A program made the translations under genes and the position numbers. This document shows, piece after piece, positions 53,552 to 64,000 of a DNA stretch of 64,000 bases; position 1 is the first letter of the stretch; each line of letters opens with the position of its first letter. The notes below the pieces were generated by a model, which had not been told where the DNA came from, did no database searches, and saw only the letters and a list, made by a program, of their open reading frames with translations. Origin of the DNA: Notolepis coatsorum. Taxonomy: Eukaryota; Chordata; Actinopteri; Aulopiformes; Paralepididae. The stretch is from positions 86,128,369 to 86,192,368 of the forward strand of contig OZ020589.1 in NCBI GenBank assembly GCA_963971535.1, written 5' to 3'.

Positions 53552-53761
53552 GGCACTATGGTATGTGCAGTATGGTGCTCTCCAAGGTGCTGAAACCTTA
53601 GAGGCGCATTTATAGTGTTTGGAGGCACAATGCGAAGGCACATTTCTAGTGTTACAGCCATTTGCTTAGCCTACTGTTCCCCATAGGCAAATGTTTTAAT
53701 AGGTGTTCCCTATTGTTCACTGCTGTTTTAATTAGTTTATGTATGTATTTCACTTATCACT

Positions 53762-54000
53762 GCTGTCGGGACAAAACCTCATAACTCCAAAAACCCAACT
53801 TTTCAGCAGATGAAAAAAACTAACACAGATTTGAGGTAGAATATAGTTAAGAGGTTTAGACAGATGATCGGTTTAATGCTTTCCCATTGTTTAAACTTTG
53901 TAAAACCCACACACACATATGGAGGATGATCTACGGAGTTGATTTATATAATAATACAAAAAAATAAAAAAATGGAGTTATGAGGTTTTGTCCCGACAGC
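53762..54000 (+). mobile_element. 239-bp MITE with perfect 28-bp inverted ends
   Basis: GCTGTCGGGACAAAACCTCA continuing to ACTCCA (53762-53789) is exactly inverted at 53973-54000. No clear target duplication is seen, so the superfamily is not assigned. Confidence 0.8.
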
Positions 54001-54768
54001 AGCGTTATGCAGGATAACACTCTTTGTAGGCCTACTCATGCTACTCATGTTATTATATTCATCCTGTATATACCTGTGATATATTTACATTTAACATGTT
54101 AATTAAAGTTTAAAAAAAATCAAATGTATATATGATAAGAAAGTATTAAAAGTATTATCATTTTAATAATTGTACAATTTTGTCAGATTATCATTGAATG
54201 AAGAATGTTAACTTTGTAGTGTTCTGGACCGGTTTAGAATCAAGGAAGCCAGTGTAGACAATGTATGCACTTGAGTATCACATTACAAGAGAGATCACAG
54301 GGTACATAACGTCTTAACTATAGCCATATTACTCGGGAACCTCTAGGAGTCAGTACCATCGCTGTCAGTAGGTTATTTAACAGCATGTTGGATTGCATGG
54401 TATGGTATTCTATATAATTATGAGTATAATAAGCAATTAAGAACAACAATATTGTGTTTAATACATTAAATGCTTATATTTTTATCAAAATTATGAATAC
54501 ATTATGTAAACATGATTCTTGCATATGTATTCATTACTGTCCCGCAATTTCAACAAATGTCCAGCAAAATCGACATGCTGTCCTGCATTTGGATCATACA
54601 GATTTGGTCACCCTACATGCAAGGTGCCAACCTGCTCATCGGGAGCAGTTAGGGGTTAAGTGTCTTGCTCAAGGACACTTCGACATGCTGCCGGTAGGAG
54701 TGGGAATCGAACCAGGAACCTCTGGATTACCAGATGACTTCTCTACCTCCCAAGCCACTGTCGCCCCA

Positions 54769-55570
54769 ACAGTGGAGTATGACAAGGAGTATGACAGATC
54801 TGTAGTCTGATTTACAATGGGTTTACCAATCAAACTATTCAGGAATCTGTTTGAATATACCCCAGATTGTAATGGTAAAACGGAAATCACAGAATGGGGC
54901 TTTAAATTGGAATAACAGCACTTGTCTAGGAAATTACTTGTAAAAGTAAGGGGCATCACACAAAGTGTACATATGCACTTGTGCTTCAATTCGATTGGTC
55001 TATACGATCCTCCTAAAAATGTAGCAAGCTAACTGCCTGTCAATCAAAGGAGGTCAGACTCATTACAACTTTTGCCAAAACTAAAAGTGAACATTAACAC
55101 GGATGGGAGGTTAACATTGTGTGACCAAAGAAAATAGCAAAAGTGTACTTTGCAAAAGGTTATACGCGGAAGGAACTGTAGATCAGGAAACTCTCAGAAA
55201 ACTGTCTATGTGGGTGGGAATGTGAATACAAACAAACACAAGCTGTTTACAAGAACAGTTGAACACTACAGTTGGATACCTTTAAGATTTTCTGCATGTT
55301 ACTAAATATTGTTTCTGTGACCTGCATATAGACCTTGCTCTGCCTCGGGCTGCACACAAGGGTTGTGGATATTTGTACATTGTGCATTTTTAATAGTGAG
55401 CTAGCTGGAGCTGCAGGCTGATTCCTCCAAGTGTACATGTATTGATGTTAGAAGTCGTATATCTAGTTTTGAATGGAGAATTGTGCAGAGGTATTGCACT
55501 CTGTTTCGTTTTTTGCTTTGGTTTGACATGTGGGTTGGAGTTTAGTAACCTATTATACTGTGAATGTCTC
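54769..55570 (+). other. No gene seen
   Basis: Unique-looking AT-rich sequence. No domain is recognised in the short frames. Confidence 0.6.
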
Positions 55571-55676
55571 CAGACCTCTCTGGTAGAGCCTGAGATGCGG
55601 CCAGCTGTAGCAACCCCTCCTCCAGACCTCTCTTGGTAGAGTCTGAGGTGGGGCCAGCAGACCTCTCTTGGTAGAG
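55571..55676 (+). repeat. Minisatellite, about 35-bp unit, left part
   Basis: Three units of CCAGCAGACCTCTCTTGGTA followed by GAGTCTGAGGTG..GG, including the longer AGCAACCCCTCCTCCAGACC form. The array continues at 58999. Confidence 0.9.
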
Positions 55677-55716
55677 AGCAACACTGGCGGGTACGTCATA
55701 CGACCGCCAGACACTT

Positions 55717-57312
55717 ATGGACCTAAACCCCGGGCTCAAAGAGGAGTTTGGAGACACTTTATGCCTAGAATGGCCAACAGAGATCAGACGGGAGAACGGC
55801 AACAAAGAAAAGAACAAAGGAAGCGGCAGGAAGAGGCACAGAGGGAGACGAGGAGGTATCAGACTGAGATTAAAAAGAGCTGCTTACCGCCCAGCAATTC
55901 CATCCATATTTCTGGCGAATGCACGTTCGTTGGAGGGTAGGATGGATGACTTGAGGGCGAGGGTCCGCTTCCAACGGGAGATGAGAGACATCAACATCAT
56001 GTGTTTCAAAACATGGCTCAAGTCAGCGACTCCGGACAACAGCGTTTCTCCCTCGGATGCCTTCACCGTACTACGTGCAGACCGCACGGCAGCCCCTGGA
56101 AAGAGCGTCGGCGGTGGGGTCTGCCTCCTCACGAACAATGTCTGGGTTAATCCCAAAGAAGTACATGTTCTCTCGAGCTCATGCTCCCCGGACATGGAAC
56201 ATCTTTCAATCCTGTGCCACCAGTTCCACCTCCCCCGGGAGTTTACCACGGTCATCATGACCGCCGTATATATTCCCCCACAGGCGAATACTAGCAAAGC
56301 GCTGGTGGAACTACATGATCACCTCAATAAACACCAGATCAAGCACCCAGACGCGGCGACGATCGTGGCTGGTGATTTCAACCAGGCGAATCTGAAGAAA
56401 GTGATGCCGTCCTTTTTTCAGCACATCGCCTGCTCCACGAGAGGGAGGAACACACTCGACCAGTTCAGAGCCGGCTACAAGGCGGTAGCGGCACCGCCAT
56501 TGACGGGGTCTACAAGCTTGAGCGATCACGACTCCATCTTGTTATTCCCTGTCTACAAACAAAGATCACGTGACGCCGTCGTGTCACGTGAGAAAAAAAA
56601 ATGGTCTGACGAATCAGAGGCCACGCTCCGGGACGTGCTTGCAGACACGGATTGGAATATGTTCCAAGGTAGCGCCAGTGACGTCAGCGAGCTCGCAGAC
56701 ACCGTGGTGAGCTACATTACAACAAAAGCGGATAGTATTGTCCCCACGAAAAAGGTGCAGGTTTTCCCAAACCAGAAACCGTGGGTGGACAGTACTATTA
56801 GAGCAGCTCTGAACTCTCGCACCACTGCTTACAACCTGGGCAGAGAGTCAGGAAACATGGAGGAGTATAAGGCTTCAGTCTATACTCTGCGCAAGGCTGT
56901 TAAACTTCCTAAGAGGATATATGTTGATAAACTGGAGACACAAATGGCACAAAACGACACAAGAGGCTTATGGCGTGGACTGAAGACAATAACTGACTAC
57001 AAAGTCAGCGCCGCCTCAATGGGGAGCGACGACGCCTCTCTCGCGGTCAAACTCAACTCTTTCTACGCTCGGTTTGGTGTAGACAGTGGCGCTGCTAGCT
57101 CTCCGGCTAGTGACGTCACTGGCGCGCCGGCTGTTGTGGAGGGGGGGGGGGGGGGACACTCTCTCGTTGTCGGAAGTTCGGAACACAGTGTGAGAAGAGC
57201 ATTTATGCAGGTGAACACCAGGAAAGCGGCAGGCCCAGATGGTATAACAGGACGTATACTTAAGTCCTGTGCCAACCAGCTAGCCCCGGTGTTCACCGCC
57301 ATATTTAATTAA
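55717..57312 (+). pseudogene. L2 family B endonuclease and linker
   Basis: From MDLNPGLKEEFGDTLCLEWP it passes an Arg/Lys-rich leader, then the endonuclease: IFLANARSLEGRMDDLRAR, VYIPPQANTSKAL, VAGDFNQANLKKV and SLSDHDSILLFP (catalytic His). At the catalytic Glu position it reads MCFKTWLKS where family A has CFTETWL, so the Glu is lost by a short change. The linker ends [23 protein letters not shown] at 57310-57312 replaces the CAA (Gln) found in copy 1 at 6640. Without it endonuclease and RT would form one frame. Confidence 0.88.
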
Positions 57313-58605
57313 TCCCTGGCGGAGTCAGTGGTCCCTGCCTGCTTCAAGATGTCTACCATCATCCCTGTACCGAAGAAACCCTCCCCAACATGTCTCAATG
57401 ACTACAGACCGGTGGCACTCACCTCTGTGGTCATGAAATGTTTCGAGAGGCTGGTCAAGGACCACATTTGTGCCTCCCTCCCCAGTGATATGGACCCTAT
57501 GCAATTTGCATACAGGACAAACAGGTCCACTGACGACGCGGTCTCCCAGGTACTGCACAGCACCCTCTCTCACCTTGGCCGACAGAAGGGGGGCTATGTG
57601 AGACTGTTGTTCATTGACTACAGCTCAGCGTTCAACACCATAGTCCCCACCAGACTGGTGGACAAGCTGATTGAGCTGGGTCTGAGCTCCGCCCTGAGCG
57701 CCTGGGTACTGGACTTTCTGAGTGAAAGACCCCAGGCGGTCAGGGTGGGGGGTCAGATCTCCAACACCATCACCCTGAGCATCGGGTCCCCCCAGGGCTG
57801 TGTTCTGAGCCCCCTGCTGTACTCACTCTACACACACGATTGTGTGGCCAAGTTCAGCTCCAACTCCATAGTGAAGTTCGCAGACGACAAAGTGGTGGTG
57901 GGGCTGATCTCGGACAACGACGAGAAGGCCTACCGGGAGGAGGTTGAGGTACTGGAACGCTGGTGCCAGGACAACAGCCTGCTCCTGAACATTGGTAAAA
58001 CCAAGGAGCTGATCGTGGATTATAGGAGAGGACAGCAGGAGACACACACACCACTGATGATAAACGGGGCTACCATGGACAGGGTGAGCAGCTTTAAGTA
58101 CCTGGGGGTCCACATCTCAGAGGATCTGACATGGTCAACACACATAGACACAGTTGTAAAAAAGGCGAAGCAGCGCCTCTACCACCTGAGACAGTTAAGG
58201 AAGTTCAGAGTATCGGGGAAGATACTCCAGTCCTTCTACTCAGGAGCTGTAGAGAGCATCTTGACTGGAAACATCACTGCCTGGTATGGAAACAGCACGG
58301 CACAGGACAAGAAGGCCCTACAGAGAGTGGTGCGCTCAGCCGAGCGTACCACGGGTATTGCACTACCTCCCCTGCAGGTTCTATACAACAAGAGGTGCAA
58401 ATCCAGAGCCTGCAGAATAATGAAAGACCCCCACCACCCCAACAACAGCCTGTTCCAGCTGCTGATGTCAGGCAGACGCCTGCGAACCCCAGCTACTAGG
58501 ACAGAGAGGCTTAGGCTCAGCTTCTTCCCCCAGGCCATCAGAGCCTTGAACAATGAACACTGTGTGCCACAGAACACTGATCTAGCCACACACAAGCACA
58601 CATGA
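57313..58605 (+). pseudogene. L2 family B reverse transcriptase
   Basis: This is the same frame as the endonuclease, after the TAA. Motifs: [50 protein letters not shown] (motif A), [25 protein letters not shown] (the two catalytic Asp present; Lys where other copies have Thr) and [13 protein letters not shown]. The stop is TGA at 58603-58605. The first in-frame Met is 57328, but this is not a real start. The RT domain itself has no frame damage. Confidence 0.9.
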
Positions 58606-58998
58606 GCACACACGACACGCACGCTGTGCACGCTCACACACCAGCAGCCACTTTAACACTTTAACATGAGCAGACACACACTCATGCCGCACACGCCCAC
58701 ACTTATGGCCAAAAAGGAAAGGTCACTTTAATATTAGTATAACAACAGTAACAGTGTATTGCACTACCTAAGCTACCTAGCATGTCCTATATGCCCTGTA
58801 AATAACTATGTACAGATACCGAGATGTCCCACCATGTTACCTGTTACCTGTTACCTGTTTATTGCACAATGTTGTTTTTCTTATTGGATTCTATTACATG
58901 TTGTACCACTGTATTGCACATTGTTGCGGGCAAGACCACCCGCATTTCATTGTATACTTGTATGCCGTGACAAATAAAACTCTTGACTTGACTTGACT

Positions 58999-59712
58999 TG
59001 AGGTGCGGCCAGCAGACCTCTCTTGGTAGAGTCTGAGGTGGGGCCAGCAGACCTCTCTTGGTAGAGTCTGAGGTGCGGCCAGCAGACCTCTCTTGGTAGA
59101 GTCTGAGGTGCGGCCAGCAGACCTCTCTTGGTAGAGTCTGAGGTGCGGCCAGCAGACCTCTCTTGGTAGAGTCTGAGGTGCGGCCAGCAGACCTCTCTTG
59201 GTAGAGTCTGAGGTGTGGCCAGCAGATCTCTCTTGGTAGAGTCTGAGGTGTGGCCAGCAGATCTCTCTTGGTAGAGTCTGAGGTGTGGCCAGCAGATCTC
59301 TCTTGGTAGAGTCTGAGGTGTGGCCAGCAGACCTCTCTTGGTAGAGTCTGAGGTGTGGCCAGCAGTAGCAACCCCTCCTCCAGACCTCTCTTTGTAGAGC
59401 CTGAGGTGTGGCCAGCAGTAGCAACCCCTCCTCCAGACCTCTCTTGGTAGAGTCTGAGGTGTGGCCAGCAGACCTCTCTTGGTAGAGTCTGAGGTGTGGC
59501 CAGCAGTAGCAACCCCTCCTCCAGACCTCTCTTGGTAGAGTCTGAGGTGTGGCCAGCAGACCTCTCTTGGTAGAGTCTGAGGTGTGGCCAGCAGTAGCAA
59601 CCCCTCCTCCAGACCTCACTTGGTAGAGCCTGAGGTGTGGCCAGCAGTAGCAACCCCTCCTCCAGACCTCTCTTGGTCGAGCCTGAGGTGTGGCCAGCAG
59701 TAGCAACCCCTC
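58999..59712 (+). repeat. Minisatellite, about 35-bp unit, right part
   Basis: About 18-20 units of GAGTCTGAGGTGCGGCCAGC plus AGACCTCTCTTGGTA. A longer form, with AGTAGCAACCCCTCCTCC inserted, recurs toward the right. Three long frames on the minus strand come from the repeat and are not genes. Confidence 0.95.
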
Positions 59713-60323
59713 ATCTGTACCCACTGACATACAATCCATGCATCAGACAAAAACAAAAACTGTCAACAAAGCGCAGTACCATGTTGTCATCTTTTACCTA
59801 GAGGTCACTGTTTGATGACATTACACATTATACCTTTAACCCCTTAAGCCTGACGGGCCCGGTACTGGGCGAAGATTAATTTCATAAATAGATCAATACA
59901 GTCCGTATTAATTAATGTTGCAGCAGTCAAAGTGTATATGTTCAGCATAGTTTGTTTACCAATGATTTCAAGTGTTATTAGAGAAATATTAGTTTATATA
60001 ATTCTCTGTGCATTGCATCAGAAACCGGATGATATAGATGCAAGGAAATTATGCCGTCATTCATGTGTGTAGTCCTAAGAAAGAGGAAACTGAGGGCTTT
60101 CGATGGACATAGAAATTTCATAAAACTACCTACCCAGCTCACACCAGCCCCTGTCAAACTTGGAGCCGTCTGACGTGAAATCATTTTTGAACGGGTAAAA
60201 CAAACCTGAATGTTATTGCCATAAAATAGAGCGTAGTTTGTTTCTTTACCTTTCTGTGAATGTCTCAATCTGGTGAAAAATGGCGGTGCTATGGCCATTA
60301 TAGAAAAGTAACTGTACTGTAGA
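59713..60323 (+). other. No gene; possible TTAA-type terminus
   Basis: TTTAACCCCTTAAGCCTGACG at about 59837 resembles a piggyBac-type end, but no partner is seen. The rest is unassigned up to the L2 fragment. Confidence 0.4.
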
Positions 60324-61160
60324 TTTGGGTCTGAACACCGCCCCTCGCGCCTGGATCCTGGACTTTCTGACCGACAGACCCCAGGTGGTCAGGGTGAGTG
60401 GACACACCCCCAACTCAATCACCCTGAGCATCGGGTCCCCCCAGGGCTGTATTATCAGCCCCCTGCTGTACTCACTGTACACACATGAGTGTGTGGCCAG
60501 GTTCAGCTCCAACTCCATAGTGAAGTTTGCGGATGACACAGTGGTGGTGGGGCTGATCACTAACAATGACGAGAAGGCCTATCAGGAGGAGGTTGATGTA
60601 TTGGCACGTTGGCGCCGGGATAACAGCCTACTCCTGAACATTGGTAAAACCAAGGAGCTGATTGTGGATTTTAGGAGAATACAGCAGGGGACACACAAGC
60701 CACTGTGGATAAATGGGGCTATCGTAGACAGGGTGAGCAGTTTTAAGTACCTGGGAGTCCACATCACAGAGGATCTGACATGGTCAACTCACATAGACAC
60801 TGTGGTAAAAAAGGCGAAACAGCGCCTCTATCACCTGAGACAGTTAAGGAAGTTCAGAGTATCGGGGAAGATACTCCACTCCTTCTATTCCGGGGCTGTA
60901 GAGAGCATTCTGACTGGGAACATCACTGTCTGGTTTAGAAACATCACAGCCCAGGATAGGAAGGCCCTACAGAGAGTGGTGCACTCAGCAGAAAGGACTA
61001 CGGGTATTGCACTACCACCCCTGCAGGACTTATACAATAGGAGGTGCAAATCCAGAGCCTGCAGGATAATGAAGGACCCTCACCACCCCAACAACAGCCT
61101 GTTCAAGCTGCTGTGGTCAGGCAAGCGCCTCCGTATACACACAACAAGAACAGAGAGACT
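60324..61160 (+). mobile_element. L2-clade LINE, family B, copy 3 (truncated both ends)
   Basis: The frame begins at AWILDFLTDRPQVVRVSG, within RT, and carries [20 protein letters not shown] and [10 protein letters not shown]. It runs to RTERL, where sequence diverges at about 61160. It is more diverged from copy 2 than copy 1 is. The frame is open but motif A and everything upstream are missing. Confidence 0.88.
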
Positions 61161-61166
61161 AATGCC

Positions 61167-62063
61167 CTGTCCACACGCACGCGTGGTGTTATGTAACCGA
61201 GCCTTAATGTGCGCAGTTGCACTGTTCGCCCACACACAACCGGGGTTTTGGAACACTGCAACTGTGGTCTTTTAAAACCGGAGTCCAGGGTGAAGTTTTG
61301 CGCGCATCCCGGTTGCAGTGGTTGCCTGTGGGCATAGAAACCGAGGTTATTTCCAGTGTTTACAGCAGAGCTGTCCCAAGTAGCGTTATATGAAAATGAT
61401 TGTAACAAACTTTTGTTCGAAACGTATCGTCTGTGTTGAAGAGTGTTGTGATCGACTGATGATGTCTGTTGTCGCATTCCTGACCTGACGCTCAGAGTAA
61501 ACCTGTAGCTGCGGCTAAACTAAGCTCACGTGTTGTCAAGTTATTGTTATAAGGAACCCAGTCCAAACTACAACTGTCTGCATCCCCTTAACAATTGTTT
61601 GTATTGAGCCGTATTGTATTGTACCCATTCTGCAATGTGTTAAATAACGTTTTCATCCATTCATTCTACTAGCATTAACATTACTTTATTATTACGTTAG
61701 CACGTAAGCGAACAAAATCTGCGATCTTTTTGTGAGACCTAACTACGCTCTTGGTGGTAAATTGTGTTAATTTTGGTTTTGTTTCATTTGTTTCATCAAC
61801 AAATGAGGCAGAACACACAGTGAATGTATACTTTTTTGTTTATTGCACATTGTTCTTGCTGCAAACTGTATAATTGTTTGGCTGTGAGCAAGGAGCGATG
61901 TTGTGTTCCAGGCTTCAGTTCAGTTTCCGGTATTAACCCTAAACCCTTCTGATTGGTTGAAATGGCCTTCATGTTTGAACTACATCGCCACCTACTGCTT
62001 TGGCATTGTACTACATGTATATGACATCACTCTGTGCAGGGTTTAAACCAGTCGTGTGGACAG
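61167..62063 (+). mobile_element. Possible MITE with CTGTCCACACG ends
   Basis: CTGTCCACACG at 61167-61177 is inverted at 62053-62063. No target duplication is evident. It includes a copy of the ATTC-tail repeat (61577-61668: CTGCATCCCCTTAACAATTG, CCCATTCTGCAATGTGTTAA). Confidence 0.45.
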
Positions 62064-62309
62064 AGTTTAATTTAAACAATAGCCTTCCTCAGCCTTAAAC
62101 TAGACAAAAGCCTTCCTCAGCCTTAAACTAGACAAAAGTCTCCCTCAGCCTTTAACTAGACAAAATCCTTCCTCAGCATTAAACTAGACAAAAGCCTTCC
62201 CAAGCGTTATACTAGACAAAAGCCTTACCCAGCGTTATACTAGACAAAAGCCTTCATCAGCGTTATACTAGACAAAAGCCTTCCTCAGCCTTAAACTAGA
62301 CAAAAGTGG
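62064..62309 (+). repeat. Minisatellite, about 26-bp unit
   Basis: Nine units of AAACTAGACAAAAGCCTTCC plus TCAGCCTT, with CAGCGTTAT variants in the middle. Confidence 0.95.
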
Positions 62310-64000
62310 AAGTGTCTCCTTAGATTACATTGGATTTAAATGTATTGTCATCATACAGCACAAGTACAGTACAACAAAAAGAAGTTTGGCATCCAACCAG
62401 AGTGCAAATGTAACAGTAAAGTCCAATAGTAATATACAATGTACAGGTGATTAAACCGGATATAATATGTATAAATTAGTACTACTCAGTAATAGTGCTA
62501 ATCAGATGTGTAACTGAGGGGTACAATTCCCTGACTGTGTTGAATAAGTATGGTATCATTAAACCACTACTGAGTTATGTACATTACTACTGGCCATACA
62601 GTACACATGTATATGAGATGAACACCCCCACAATAACACGGCTTCACAAGAAATACTGTTTAGAAGAATATTTATTAGAAGAGCACCAAGATTATATTAC
62701 ATTACTTATCAAGATTGAGAGTTGCGCTTGTAAGGCGAAGAATGTGCATGAATAAGTCAAGAGCGTAAGTCCATGAGCATATTACGCAGGAGATAATTAA
62801 TACCACCTGTATCATAAGAATTATATATGGTACACTAGTAGGTCAGCTGGAGATACTAAGGGGGTTCCCTCCGGTTGTAAGCCAGCAGGGGAGAGGATTT
62901 GCCGGTAGCAAAAGTCTGGATCAACGAGGAATAAGGAGACTCCGGTATGCAGTGTCGCATGGAGGAAAGCTAGCCAGCCTCAGAGTACTAGAGGCGGGCT
63001 CGACGGTGCTCCTCACAGGGTAGATCCCACACAGTAGTGGGTGTAGACGATTCTCCGCTCCAACAGCCACAGGACCAAAGCAAATATAATCCAGCCGAAA
63101 AGGGCTCTGTAGTCGTCGGGGTAGGTTATCCAGTGTACATATCCACACGGTTCTCGTCTAGGGCTCCTCGGATGACGGCACCAGGTTAGGCCGCCCAGCC
63201 TGGATAAGCACACTAGCTCGGTACGATGAAACGTTGGTAATGCTGGTCACTGTAGAACGGTAGCCGCACGATACACTATACATAATAGACTATTACTTAA
63301 TAATAGAATAGGTCGAACTCGACAATACAGCGTTAGACTCTGACACTTCAGCTATCAATTCGCACGCGGTCTCAAGGCTCTATTTCGGGGCAAAACGGGC
63401 CCACTTCACAGCACGTTGTATCGTGGTGTGAGGCTTCAACTTATTGGGGTAACACACTGCTGTATTCACCTGCGCCGTATTTATACGTAAGGTGAACAAT
63501 CTAGTACCAGCCTTATTTCTGTCTCGTATTCCTGCGCAGAACCGGGCATGTCCAGGCATGTCTTAGCGGTGACTTTGAACTAGACATTGGGGGGTATGGC
63601 CGTGGCGCCTAGGGGATCGCTGTCCAATAGGAGAACGAATATTATGGTCTGGCCTGTACTAGGTAAAGGGATATTCCGTGTATATGTACAAAGAATATAC
63701 AAGGGATATCAGACGATATACAAATACTATACAATATATCTCAAGTAATAAATATATATATTCGGTTTAATCTGACCCTTTGTAACAAGATGTATGTACA
63801 GAGTTGCAATGTACAGTGATACAGGTATAAATACACTATTGTAGTAAGTCGTACTGGCCAGCAGCGTAACTAGAGTAGGTAATGTAGATATATATATGGG
63901 CCATTCTACCGAATTGGTTGAAAGTCAGGTTGGAAATATTTTGAAAATGTCTATGTTTATTCCCAAAACGTTGTCAGAATATATATTGTACCATATCTAA
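62310..64000 (+). other. No gene seen
   Basis: 62318-62440 looks like an inverted LINE 3' end (GTCATCATACAGCACAAGTAC). The remainder is unique-looking. Short frames at 62495-62755 and 62921-63213 have no recognised domain. Confidence 0.5.

Larger units (their letters stand above)
55677..58998 (+). mobile_element. L2-clade LINE, family B, copy 2 (near full length)
   Basis: About 3.3 kb with leader, endonuclease, RT, 3' UTR, AATAAA near 58972 and a (CTTGA)n tail at 58980-58998. It sits inside the minisatellite. The coding frame is continuous except for one stop codon at 57310-57312. A G-run (57140-57156) precedes the RT. Confidence 0.92.

Noticed and set aside
58859-59739. Three long minus-strand frames of repeated Leu-Tyr-Gln-Glu-Arg-Ser motifs
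   Set aside because: They arise from the 35-bp minisatellite that continues on the other side of an L2 insertion.

Overview
This window is eukaryotic and almost certainly from a teleost fish. It carries three L2/Maui-type LINEs of one family and three of a second, an L1 LINE, a Nimb-like (I clade) ORF1, Tf1/sushi chromovirus Gypsy elements, a Rex1-like LINE end, hAT, piggyBac-, Kolobok- and Harbinger-like DNA transposons, tRNA-derived SINEs, and long (GA)n, (CT)n and (TTA)n tracts with many minisatellites. I find no complete host gene. Nearly all long reading frames belong to transposable elements, and most are broken. Two short exon-like stretches (20495-20539 and 46169-46356) are the only candidates for host coding sequence. 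The species cannot be fixed from the sequence alone.

Layout. 1-1484: 3' end of an L2 LINE (family A). 1485-about 6530: a decayed Gypsy element (gag, protease, RT, RNase H, integrase with chromodomain, 3' LTR). 6550-7537: a deleted L2 family B copy. 8044-13924: a complete chromovirus with two LTRs, ATTTT target duplication and a visible self-priming signal, inserted in the end of a hAT-like element. 14810-15450: CT-rich simple sequence. 15472-21115: a minisatellite split by a TAA-flanked Harbinger-like element, which holds two TTAA-flanked elements, the larger holding a Nimb-like ORF1-only retroposon. 21116-26060: L2 family A with both endonuclease and RT, split by a hAT MITE. 26061-31900: a mosaic of SINEs, a piggyBac-like element, hAT and LINE relics, telomere-like tandem repeats and (GA)n/(CT)n tracts. 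32519-33623: a foldback element with arms over 400 bp. 33740-34290 and 47223-47950: one proline-coding minisatellite split by a 12.9 kb hAT element (34291-47222). That hAT contains an inverted L2 copy, then a full-length L1 with a 14-bp target duplication. Inside the L1 sit a solo LTR and a very young deleted Gypsy element with identical LTRs. 48050-49850: LTR-like sequence, a 59-bp retroposed scrap and an alanine/proline-coding repeat. 50476-54768: a SINE split by a 4 kb hAT, itself holding a younger hAT MITE. 55571-59712: a minisatellite split by an almost full-length L2 family B element. 60324-61160: a third family B fragment. The rest to 64000 is MITE-like sequence, a 26-bp minisatellite and unassigned DNA.

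The elements do not form a pathway. What joins them is insertion order: each outer element was present before the one inside it. In several cases removing the inner element and one copy of its target duplication restores the outer sequence. The youngest-looking insertion is the deleted Gypsy at 41593-43886 (LTRs identical by eye). The chromovirus at 8044-13924 is older, with roughly a dozen LTR substitutions plus indels.
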